From Victivallis vadensis (GTDB taxonomy: Bacteria > Verrucomicrobiota > Lentisphaeria > Victivallales > Victivallaceae): DNA of 38,984 bases. Below are positions 25,235 to 32,419 of the stretch, in pieces. The notes under the pieces were generated by a model. It had not been told where the DNA came from and searched no databases. It saw only the letters and a list, made by a program, of their open reading frames with translations. The stretch spans positions 1 through 38,984 of the forward strand of contig NZ_QEKH01000039.1 of the NCBI RefSeq assembly GCF_003096415.1, given 5' to 3'. The stretch's first letter is position 1. Each line of letters begins with the position of its first letter. Made by a program: the position numbers and the translations under genes.

Positions 25235-26614
25235 TCACGGGCGGCTCAATCCCTTCCGATATCCGGGATGAAACAGTTTTTTGCAGATCCAGTAGAGGTA
25301 AAGGCCGTTGGCGGCCGCGGTGATCAGCCATGTGATCGGATAAGAGAGCATCAAATTCCCCATGGTCGGATGCAGCGGGAAAACCGTATAAACCCAGACG
25401 ATGCGCAGCACGCATACGCCGAGCAGCGTGACCACCGCCGGCATCACCGAATGCTCCAGGCCCCGCAGGGCGCCGCTGATCACATCCATGGCGCCGCATA
25501 AGAAGCAGGTGGTGAAAAGAATCCTGATCCGCAGCATCCCCCATGAGATCACCGCCGGGTCCGGGTTGTAGATGGCAAGCAACTGCTTTCCCGCGAAGAA
25601 AAAGCCGTATCCCATCACCAGACAGATGCAGAATGCGCTCAACATGCAGTAGATGATGCTTTTGCGGATGCGTTCATATTGCCGTCCCCCCAGATTCTGC
25701 CCGGCAAAGCTGACCACCGTCTGGTGGAAAGCGCCGGAGCCGATATAGACGAAGCCCTCCAGGCTGATCGCCGCCGTATTGCCCGCGATCGCCAGTGAAC
25801 CGAAGGAGTTCACCGAAGACTGGATCGTGATGTTGGAAAGCGAAAAGAACGCCCCCTGAATCCCCGCCGGCAAACCGATCCACAACATGCTTTTCAGGAT
25901 CGCCGGATCGATCCGCAGATTGCGGAGCTTCACCCGGCAGGCGTCCCGGGAATTCATCAGGCATTTGAGCACCAGATAACCGGCGATCCCCTGCGCGATG
26001 ACCGTGGCCAGCGCCACCCCGCCGACGTCCATGCCGAACACCAGCACGAAAAACAGATTCAGTCCCACATTCACCAGTCCCGCGAGCAGCAGGAAGATCA
26101 GGGGGCGGCGGGTATCCCCCACCGCCCGCAGCACGGCGCTGCCGAAGTTGTACAGCATGATGCAGGGCATCCCGGCGAAGTAGATCCACATGTAAACGCA
26201 CGCTTTCGCCAGCACATTCTCCGGCGTCCCCATCAGCGTCAGCATCGGCCGCGCCAGCACGATGCCTGCGATGGCGAGGACCGCGCCGCCGGCCAGCGAC
26301 AGCAGGATCGCCGTGTGAACCGTCCTGCTGATATTCTTCCGGTTCTTTGCTCCGTAGTAGTTGGCGACCAGCACGTTCGTCCCGACGGAAAGCCCCATGA
26401 ACACCGTCACGATCAGCTGCGTCAGCGAGGCGGTCGCTCCCACCGCCGCCATCGCCTCATGGGGCGCATACCGGCCGATCACGACCAGATCCGCCGCATT
26501 GAACAGCAGCTGCAGAATTCCGGACAGCATCAGCGGTACGGAAAAGACCACGATTTTGCTGAACAGCGGCCCCCGGCACATGTCTATCTGGTATTTGTTT
26601 TTCGCACCGGCCAT
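25235..26614 (-). CDS. MATE-family multidrug/cation efflux transporter
   Basis: 459 residues with about 12 membrane helices in two related halves, of the DinF/NorM-like MATE superfamily. The N-terminal PLMLSGILQLLFNAADLVVIG and the mid-protein IGLPAGIQGAFFSLSNI are characteristic. MATE proteins expel organic cations or drugs using Na+ or H+ gradients. The promoter at 26661-26689 lies upstream; the leader lacks a recognisable ribosome site, and a second in-frame ATG at 26581 cannot be excluded. It shares orientation with the RND operon but is separated from it by 190 bases, so it is probably its own unit. Confidence 0.92.
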   Translation of the reverse strand: MAGAKNKYQIDMCRGPLFSKIVVFSVPLMLSGILQLLFNAADLVVIGRYAPHEAMAAVGATASLTQLIVTVFMGLSVGTNVLVANYYGAKNRKNISRTVHTAILLSLAGGAVLAIAGIVLARPMLTLMGTPENVLAKACVYMWIYFAGMPCIMLYNFGSAVLRAVGDTRRPLIFLLLAGLVNVGLNLFFVLVFGMDVGGVALATVIAQGIAGYLVLKCLMNSRDACRVKLRNLRIDPAILKSMLWIGLPAGIQGAFFSLSNITIQSSVNSFGSLAIAGNTAAISLEGFVYIGSGAFHQTVVSFAGQNLGGRQYERIRKSIIYCMLSAFCICLVMGYGFFFAGKQLLAIYNPDPAVISWGMLRIRILFTTCFLCGAMDVISGALRGLEHSVMPAVVTLLGVCVLRIVWVYTVFPLHPTMGNLMLSYPITWLITAAANGLYLYWICKKLFHPGYRKGLSRP

Positions 26615-26660
26615 TTTATCACAATCAGGACAAATTCATTGAACTTTCACGCACTTGATA

Positions 26661-26689
26661 AATATAGACAACGAACCGGTAAAAGTCAA
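26661..26689 (-). promoter_or_regulatory. promoter of the MATE gene
   Basis: On the minus strand TTGACT (26689-26684) and TATATT (26666-26661) are exactly 17 bases apart. Transcription would start near 26654, giving a leader of about 40 bases before the ATG at 26614. Confidence 0.65.
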
Positions 26690-26816
26690 TGGAACAATCT
26701 CCGCTTCACCGCCTTCCCGAAAACAGGACAACCCGGATATCCAATCTTCTTTGACATCCCGGAAAAGCATGCTGTCTTAGTTTCAATCGAAAGTCATCCG
26801 GTTCAAGGAGAATATT

Positions 26817-27628
26817 ATGTTCCACAACAGTCTGGACATTCACGAAATCAAGGAACTCCACCTGAACACCCTCGTCTCTTTCGGCTGCGGCGCGATCCGC
26901 AAAATCGAAGAAATCGCGGCGGCACTCGAAAAACGCGGCGTCCGCAGCCTGCCCGCCGTGACCGGGCGCGGCGCCTATAAAACCACCGGGACCTGAGATT
27001 ATGTCGTTTCCGCTCTTGAAAAACACCATATCAAATACGTGCTCTGCGACAAGGTGACTTCCGATCCGACCACGGCGCAGATCGACGAAGCCGCGCTGAT
27101 GACCGGACTTTTCGAAAAACAGACCCGTTTCGTCAGCATCGACGCCGTTAACCACAGTGTGGAAGCCGTGACCAGCGCCATCGCCAGTCCGCTTTCGATC
27201 ACCCCTCGCACGCGAAGCCATCGTCCTGGTCGCCCAGTTCCTGCCAGCTGCCCTGAAAGATCCGAAAGACCTGACCGCACGTTACTATCTGCTCTATGCC
27301 TCCATGCTGCTTCCGGCGGTTATCAAGCATATATCCGGTAAGGGCAGTTGTGCTGTCCGACGTGCTCGTATCGATCGTTCCCGGTCAGAAAGGCGATCCG
27401 GCGGAAGCTGAATCAGCCGCAAAGGGAGTTGAAAAATGGCTCATCGCCAGCGGCGCGCCGGAAAAACTGGCCGATGAAGGCTTCTCCGCCGCCGATATCG
27501 ACAAACTGACGGAGCTTGCTTTTACCACGCCATCGCTCAACTTCCTGCTTTCGCTGGCCCCCGACAAAGCCGACCGCGCCGCCGTCAGGCAAATCTATGC
27601 GGATTCATTGACGCCGCTCAACAAATAA
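26817..27628 (+). pseudogene. decayed iron-containing alcohol dehydrogenase
   Basis: An AAGGAG site and ATG at 26817 start a product like iron-containing (group III) alcohol dehydrogenases (LVSFGCGAIRKIEEIA, GRGAYKTTG). A TGA stop at 26994-26996 stands where the family usually has Trp. The frame resumes (DYVVSALEKHHIKYVLCDKV) but jumps straight to MTGLFEKQTRFVSIDAVNHS, so the NAD-binding GGGS region is deleted. The frame shifts near 27205-27211 (EAIVLVAQFLPAALKDP) and shows another deletion inside YASM/LLPAVIKH, where the metal-binding THALEH segment should be. It shifts again near 27340 and ends with a normal tail (AFTTPSLNFLLSLAP). About 270 codons remain of roughly 380-420. It is not functional. 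Confidence 0.85.
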
Positions 27629-28011
27629 CGCCGTGTGCAAGTTTCCTGAACCGGGATTTCGCTTCTTGGGAGCGAGCGGGGCGCCCTGTCCGTCGGAGAT
27701 AGTGTGTGCTATGCGCCTGCCGCGACTGCGGCATGGCTGAGACTTGCCTCCGGCGGCCGGGTGCGCTTCGCCCCCCGGTCCCCCTGACCGGCAAGGTGCC
27801 GAAACCGGGGTATTATCTATCAATTTATCGGCTCTATCGGCAGTATTTGCCACCGGGTGCTGCCCGGTCGTGATCCAACGGCGAAAGTATTGGCCGCCGA
27901 AAGGCCAGTTGTGTGCAGTGTTTTTCTTTTGTAATTTCTGTTTATTTCCGGCGGCAGACCGGTAAATTAGCCTGTCACGGGGGATATTTTGGCTTTTTTT
28001 CTATCCGGGGC
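27629..28011. other. 383-base non-coding stretch between the pseudogene and the second LacI promoter
   Basis: No credible gene is seen. The first 200 bases are GC-rich with several short inverted repeats, for example TGCCGC-GACT-GCGGCA at 27718-27733 and CCGGCAAGGTGCCG at 27788-27801. The latter 14-mer also occurs on the other strand inside the pseudopilin insertion at 31681-31694. The last 120 bases are AT-rich. It may hold a dispersed repeat, a small RNA or nothing functional. Confidence 0.4.
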
Positions 28012-28040
28012 TTGACATTTGGGACAAAATCGATCATAAT
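28012..28040 (+). promoter_or_regulatory. promoter of the second LacI gene
   Basis: A perfect TTGACA at 28012-28017 and CATAAT at 28035-28040 are 17 bases apart. The expected start near 28047 places the 15-nt element at 28048-28062 just after the start point, a repressing position. Confidence 0.72.
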
Positions 28041-28047
28041 ATTGGTA

Positions 28048-28062
28048 ACTTAAAGGTTTAAT
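28048..28062. promoter_or_regulatory. candidate LacI operator, copy 1
   Basis: ACTTAAAGGTTTAAT contains the near-palindrome TTAAA-GG-TTTAA. It lies from about +2 to +16 of the lacI transcript, where a bound repressor would block its own gene. The same 15 bases recur at 31162-31176. Confidence 0.5.
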
Positions 28063-28070
28063 CTATTTTT

Positions 28071-29111
28071 ATGAGTATCTGTGAAATTGCAAAAAAATTC
28101 AATGTTTCTTCGGTGACGGTGAGCAATGCGCTGAATCACCGCAAGGGGGTTGCGGAAAAACTCGCGAAGGAGATTCGCGCCTATGCCGAGGCGGTGGGGT
28201 ATCGGCCGAACTATATGGCGCGTTCGCTGCTGAGCGGGCGCACCGGCATTGTCGGCATCTGTCTTTGCGTGCCGCCGTCAACGCCGTGGTATGGGGAATT
28301 GCTCTGCCGTCTGCAGTTGCAGCTCTCCGAGGCGAATCTCTACGCGATCACGATCGTGCTGGACCCGTTCCGGCGGGATGCCCGCGACCGGAACGAGAGC
28401 TGGGCGCTGAATTTTTTCAACCAGATCAAGGCGGAAGCGGTGCTGCTGGGGCCGTGCGACCATTCCCGCTATCAGGTGGTTTCGCAGGAGTATGTGGCGA
28501 CTGAAAAGCTGATCATTTTCGACAGCGTCGATCAGCTGCCCTGCTCGCATCTGATGCTCGATCTGGTCGGGGGAACGCAACAGGCCATGCAGTACCTGTG
28601 TGAAATGGGGCACCGCCGGATCGGTTATCTGGGGCTGAATGCGTTCGACCTCGACAATCCTTCTCCGTATACGCGCTTTTCCGCATACCGCAGCTTTCTG
28701 GAAAGCCGGAATGTTACGTTTGATCCGGCGGTCGTGATTCCGGCCAACGGCTCGGTGCCGACGCCGGAGACCGGGGAGCTTCTGGAAAAAGTGCTGCGCA
28801 CGGAACAGCGCCCGACCGCTTTCCTGTGCCACAACGACAACTACGCGATGCTGGCGCTGAAGGTTGCCGGCCGGCTTGGGCTCCGGGTGCCGGAGCAGCT
28901 CTCGCTGATCGGTTTCGATGACCAGACCGGAGCGTGGCTGACTACCCCTGAGCTGACGACGGTGCGGTTCAACCTTGAAAATTACGTCGCGGAGATCGTC
29001 CACATGACGACCGCCATTGTCGATAAGAATTCGTCGGGCCGGTATTCCTACTGCGAAAAGGCGGAGTTGGTGGTCCGGGGCAGCGTGGCGGAAAATATGG
29101 ATCGTTTTTAA
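28071..29111 (+). CDS. LacI-family transcriptional regulator (locus 2)
   Basis: 346 residues. The helix-turn-helix begins almost at the first residue (ICEIAKKFNVSSVTVSNALN), followed by the hinge (NYMARSLLSGRTG) and an effector domain of the periplasmic-binding-protein type with the late signature LIGFDDQTG. The start at 28071 is the only sensible one, although the preceding bases (TCTATTTTT) give no clear ribosome site. It leads the second sugar locus (28071-38834). With the operator-like repeat at its own promoter and before the pseudopilin, it probably represses both itself and the locus until a sugar binds. Sequence similarity to the regulator at 5197 is limited to the family level. Confidence 0.88.
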   Translation: MSICEIAKKFNVSSVTVSNALNHRKGVAEKLAKEIRAYAEAVGYRPNYMARSLLSGRTGIVGICLCVPPSTPWYGELLCRLQLQLSEANLYAITIVLDPFRRDARDRNESWALNFFNQIKAEAVLLGPCDHSRYQVVSQEYVATEKLIIFDSVDQLPCSHLMLDLVGGTQQAMQYLCEMGHRRIGYLGLNAFDLDNPSPYTRFSAYRSFLESRNVTFDPAVVIPANGSVPTPETGELLEKVLRTEQRPTAFLCHNDNYAMLALKVAGRLGLRVPEQLSLIGFDDQTGAWLTTPELTTVRFNLENYVAEIVHMTTAIVDKNSSGRYSYCEKAELVVRGSVAENMDRF

Positions 29112-29160
29112 CGGAAAATGTCCGGAGAAACCTCCGGCGGCAAAGGCAACGGTAGAAGTT

Positions 29161-31167
29161 ATGAGTCAGATGTCACTGAGAGTCACCCCCGCCATCTGGG
29201 AGCCGGAAACGGAGTTTTCAAGTTTCCTGGCCCGGCTGAACCGGCTTCAGGCGCTTGATGAAGTGGCGTTGCTGACCGGTGATATTCATGTCGCGCCTTC
29301 TTTGGAGAAAATGACTGTCCGGGCCGGTATTTTGAAAAAGCGTATTTCGGCTTTGGAGGCCGCCGGTTACCATGCGGGAATCAATATTTTGTGCACCCTT
29401 GGACATGCCGCCGAGGACCGGAAAGGTGCGGGATCGCTCACTGGCGAACTGTTTATGGATATCGACGGAAATTCCAGTCCGGGCAATTTCTGCCCGCAGG
29501 GGGAAACCTGGAGAAATTCTTACCTGAAACCGGTTTACCGGATGCTTGCGGAAGCAGGGCCGGAATTCATCTGGATCGACGATGATTTGCGTTTGCACAA
29601 TCATGGAGCCGCTTCTTACGGCTGTTTCTGTGACGGCTGTTTCCGGAAGCTGTCGGAATACTTCGGTTTTCATGGGAGCCGCCGGGAATTCGCCGGTTTC
29701 TTCGATCGCGGCTCCGCAGAGGAGTTGCGGGAGCGCCGTTTGAAGATGCTGGAGTGGAACCGGCAGGTGCTGGCTTCGGCTTTTATCTTTATCCGGCAAA
29801 CGGTTCATGAGGTGAATCCGGATATCATCCTCGGCAAGATGGACTGCCTCGACCTGTGGGAGTCCGACAGGAGGCGGCAGGCGTCTCTGCTGGGCGGGGA
29901 AGGCGGCGGCTCCGTGTGGTGGCGTCCCGGCGGCGGAGCCTATTGCGACACTGATCTGGAAGAACTGATCCGGAAAGCCGACACCATCGCGGCGGAGGCG
30001 GCGATGCTGCCCCCGGAGGTGACGGTCATTCAGAGCGAGCTGGAGAATTTCCCTTATTCGCGGCTGCAGAAAAGCACGTCGTTTACCGCTCTGGAGACCT
30101 CGCTTTACTGTGCGGCGGGCTGTACCGGGACCGCCCTGAACCTTCTGGGGGACCCCGCTTCCGCGCCGCCCGAGTGCTATGAACCTTACCTGCTTGAACT
30201 GAAGGAACAGCGCTGGTTCAACGACAAAATAGTCCGCCTGAACCGCGGCCGTCCTCTCCGGGGAATCTGGTTTGGAAAGGATAAGGATTATTTTCTGGGC
30301 GCCGAAACGGATTTCCTCCGGGGCGGCGGATTTCCCGTCGCCGGAAACGACGTTTCCCGCGGTTTTCAGGCGCTGGGGCTGCCGTATGCGTATGCCCCGG
30401 AACATGCGCTTTGCGGCGCTTTGTCCGGCCGTGAGGCCCGCGCTCTTTCCGATGAGGCTGTTTTGCAGGTACTTTCCACCGGCGGATATCTTGACGCCGA
30501 TGCCGTCCGGGTGCTGATTGAGCGCGGTTACGGCGGGCTGATCGGATTCAGCATCGGGAAAATCTTCGATGCGGATGCGTTGGAAGAGTCCGTCGCCCAT
30601 CCCCTGAATCCCGCTCTGTTCCGTCGGAACATCCGGCAGAGCTTCTGGGGCGGCCGCGCGACGGAATTCATCCCGCAGGCAGCCGGGGCGGAAATCCTTT
30701 CTAGGCTCGTCGACTACGCGGGAAATGAGATTGCCCCGTGTTGCTCCGGTACATTCACAAACGCTTTGGGCGGAAGGGTGGCCGTCGCGGGGTACGGGGC
30801 GTGGAATCTTCTCGGCCATGAGTTCAAATACCGGCAGATTCATGCGGTTTTCCGCTGGCTCGCCGCCGACGCGCTGGACGCGGAGGTCCCGGAATGTCGG
30901 GTGCGGACCAAAGTGTATGCCCGTGCCGGCGAGGGAAGCGGCGTCACCGCCGCCGTTTTCAATTGGTCGCTGGAACCGGCGGAGAACCTGACGGTCCGGC
31001 TGCGCACGGCGCAGGACAAAGCCCTGCTGGTTCGGAACCGGCAGGCGGAGAGCATGGTTTCGGCAGTCGGCAGGAATGGTGATTTTGCGGACTTTCAGAT
31101 TCCGGTCAACGCGTTGGAACTTGTGTATCTTGATACATCGCGTGAATCATTTTGCGGATTTACTTAA
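29161..31167 (+). CDS. cytoplasmic glycosidase-like TIM-barrel protein, family unassigned
   Basis: 668 residues, no signal peptide. The ATG at 29161 is 49 bases after the lacI stop; an earlier in-frame extension runs inside lacI and is rejected. The first 350 residues look like a beta/alpha barrel: GPEFIWIDDDLRLHNHG near residue 135 has a cluster of Asp, and VIQSELENFPYS near 290 has a Glu at a strand end, both plausible active-site strands. A middle domain (about 355-560) recalls the class-I amidotransferase-like domain of GH42-type galactosidases, and the end is a beta-domain. This resemblance to GH42-like enzymes is an impression and not an assignment. It probably splits an imported oligosaccharide. 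Confidence 0.6.
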   Translation: MSQMSLRVTPAIWEPETEFSSFLARLNRLQALDEVALLTGDIHVAPSLEKMTVRAGILKKRISALEAAGYHAGINILCTLGHAAEDRKGAGSLTGELFMDIDGNSSPGNFCPQGETWRNSYLKPVYRMLAEAGPEFIWIDDDLRLHNHGAASYGCFCDGCFRKLSEYFGFHGSRREFAGFFDRGSAEELRERRLKMLEWNRQVLASAFIFIRQTVHEVNPDIILGKMDCLDLWESDRRRQASLLGGEGGGSVWWRPGGGAYCDTDLEELIRKADTIAAEAAMLPPEVTVIQSELENFPYSRLQKSTSFTALETSLYCAAGCTGTALNLLGDPASAPPECYEPYLLELKEQRWFNDKIVRLNRGRPLRGIWFGKDKDYFLGAETDFLRGGGFPVAGNDVSRGFQALGLPYAYAPEHALCGALSGREARALSDEAVLQVLSTGGYLDADAVRVLIERGYGGLIGFSIGKIFDADALEESVAHPLNPALFRRNIRQSFWGGRATEFIPQAAGAEILSRLVDYAGNEIAPCCSGTFTNALGGRVAVAGYGAWNLLGHEFKYRQIHAVFRWLAADALDAEVPECRVRTKVYARAGEGSGVTAAVFNWSLEPAENLTVRLRTAQDKALLVRNRQAESMVSAVGRNGDFADFQIPVNALELVYLDTSRESFCGFT

Positions 31168-31176
31168 AGGTTTAAT
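31162..31176. promoter_or_regulatory. candidate LacI operator, copy 2
   Basis: The sequence is identical over 15 bases to 28048-28062 (ACTTAAAGGTTTAAT). It covers the stop codon of the preceding gene and lies about 60 bases before the pseudopilin start, so it could control the second half of locus 2. No strong promoter hexamers were found beside it. Confidence 0.45.
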
Positions 31177-31235
31177 TTGTAAGCGGGCGATATTTGCGGA
31201 ATGTGGAAACAACTGAAAAGGAAAGGTAAGAAAAG

Positions 31236-32408
31236 ATGAAAAGTGTTTGCCGGAAATTCAATTTACTTGTGAATGAAATCGGGAGAATTTATAATTTTTT
31301 TTCACATCTCTTTCGTGGAGGGGAGGGCGTACATGGTCCGGCGGCGTCCCGCCAGTTTACCCTTATTGAGCTGCTCGTGAACACAACTTGTAAAATATAC
31401 AATCAGTCCACGGCTGCCGCTCTGCGTAAAAGAGAGGGGCACGGGGGAGAGAAAGCGGCGGTCAGCACCGCGTCTCTTCCCGTACCAAGCATCCCCAACT
31501 TTTCACATATTTCCTGCAGGCTCTCACGCCTCCGCCAGTGCTCTGCAAGCGGCAAGTCGGAGCAAAAACGTGAAGTTGCCTTTCCGCAGAAAAGCTGGAA
31601 GACAACTTCACGTTATTGCGGATTTTCTTCCTCCGCCGAGCGACCGCGCCTCCGCCTGTCGACCGCCCCGTACCCGGCACCGGCACCTTGCCGGACGCAG
31701 GGGGCGCGGCACGAGGCGGATACGCCCCCCGCATACCGCCATATAAGGCTGTTTACCTTGATTGAACTGCTCGTTGTGATAGCGATCATCGCGATTCTGG
31801 CGGGAATGCTGCTGCCGGCGCTGAACAAGGCGCGGGAGTCGGCCCATGCGACGAAATGCCTGAGCAACCTGAAGCAGGTCGGCAGCAGTATGACGCTCTA
31901 TATCAGTGATTACAACACGGTGCCGCCTTTCAACTGGAGCAATCCGGAAGATGGGGGGACGCCTTTCAGCGAAGACAGCAACTGGGTGATCTTCCTGGCG
32001 CCCTACATGAGCAGCGGAATCCCGAATGATAATGCGTATCAGCACAGGCTGCCGGTGGTCTGGTGTCCGAAGGACCGGATGAGGCCATTCGGGGCGGGCA
32101 ACGGGAACGTGTTGAGTTCCTATGCGTGGGCGCAGAACGATGAAGCAGCAAAGCTGGAGGATAAATATTGGGGAAATACTTATTGCGGCAGATTTGAGGG
32201 CGGCTCATTTTCAATCAATAATTGGGCTGGAACGATCGACCGGCTGCGCGATTTCCCGAACCGGATCATTCTGCGCGAGCGGGTCAATGCGACTCTGCCG
32301 GACGAAACGGGCGCTCCCCACCAGCCGGTGCAGGGGGAATACGGCACCACCCATTGTCTGTTCGCGGACATGCACGTGCAGAAAGTGAAAGCCTATCTGA
32401 AATGGTAA
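31236..32408 (+). CDS. pseudopilin-like protein with leader split by in-frame insertions (locus 2)
   Basis: 390 residues in one open frame from an ATG with an AAAGG site upstream. FTLIELLV occurs twice: at residues 41-48, where it runs into non-pilin sequence ([10 protein letters not shown]), and at 173-180, where it continues correctly as [10 protein letters not shown] and the [12 protein letters not shown] helix. The intervening 132 codons do not resemble pilin. No start codon is available close to the second copy, so as written the protein would carry about 172 residues before the membrane helix, far too long for a normal prepilin leader. The C-terminal half matches the 7247 pseudopilin layout but ends with ADMH in place of the DGH of H-X9-DG. 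It may be inactivated, or need processing, to work. Confidence 0.75.
   Translation: MKSVCRKFNLLVNEIGRIYNFFSHLFRGGEGVHGPAASRQFTLIELLVNTTCKIYNQSTAAALRKREGHGGEKAAVSTASLPVPSIPNFSHISCRLSRLRQCSASGKSEQKREVAFPQKSWKTTSRYCGFSSSAERPRLRLSTAPYPAPAPCRTQGARHEADTPPAYRHIRLFTLIELLVVIAIIAILAGMLLPALNKARESAHATKCLSNLKQVGSSMTLYISDYNTVPPFNWSNPEDGGTPFSEDSNWVIFLAPYMSSGIPNDNAYQHRLPVVWCPKDRMRPFGAGNGNVLSSYAWAQNDEAAKLEDKYWGNTYCGRFEGGSFSINNWAGTIDRLRDFPNRIILRERVNATLPDETGAPHQPVQGEYGTTHCLFADMHVQKVKAYLKW
31356..31775 (+). repeat. 396-bp in-frame insertion bounded by direct repeats encoding FTLIELLV
   Basis: The 24-base segments at 31356-31379 and 31752-31775 agree at 20 positions and both encode FTLIELLV. Their spacing is 396 bases, exactly 132 codons, with no stop in frame. 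The insert carries a long perfect inverted repeat at 31567-31614. No transposase or integrase is encoded. I have an unverified memory of similar N-termini in other Victivallis pseudopilins, which would make this a dispersed element that targets this gene family. Confidence 0.65.
31567..31614. repeat. 12-bp perfect inverted repeat within the insertion
   Basis: AACGTGAAGTTG at 31567-31578 pairs with CAACTTCACGTT at 31603-31614 across a 24-base loop. There is no T-run after it, so it is not an ordinary terminator. In RNA it would form a stable hairpin in the middle of the insertion. Confidence 0.75.
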
Positions 32409-32419
32409 TCGGCGGGAAG

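Noticed and set aside
29112-29160. CCGGAG-AAAC-CTCCGG hairpin as a terminator after the second LacI gene
   Set aside because: It has no T-run and lies within an operon-like gap of 49 bases; at most a weak structure.
31333-31380. ATG at 31333 with a very strong GGAGGGGAGG site before it
   Set aside because: It is out of frame with the pseudopilin and ends after 15 codons; the purine run is more likely part of the inserted sequence. It remains a curiosity because it lies just before the first leader copy.
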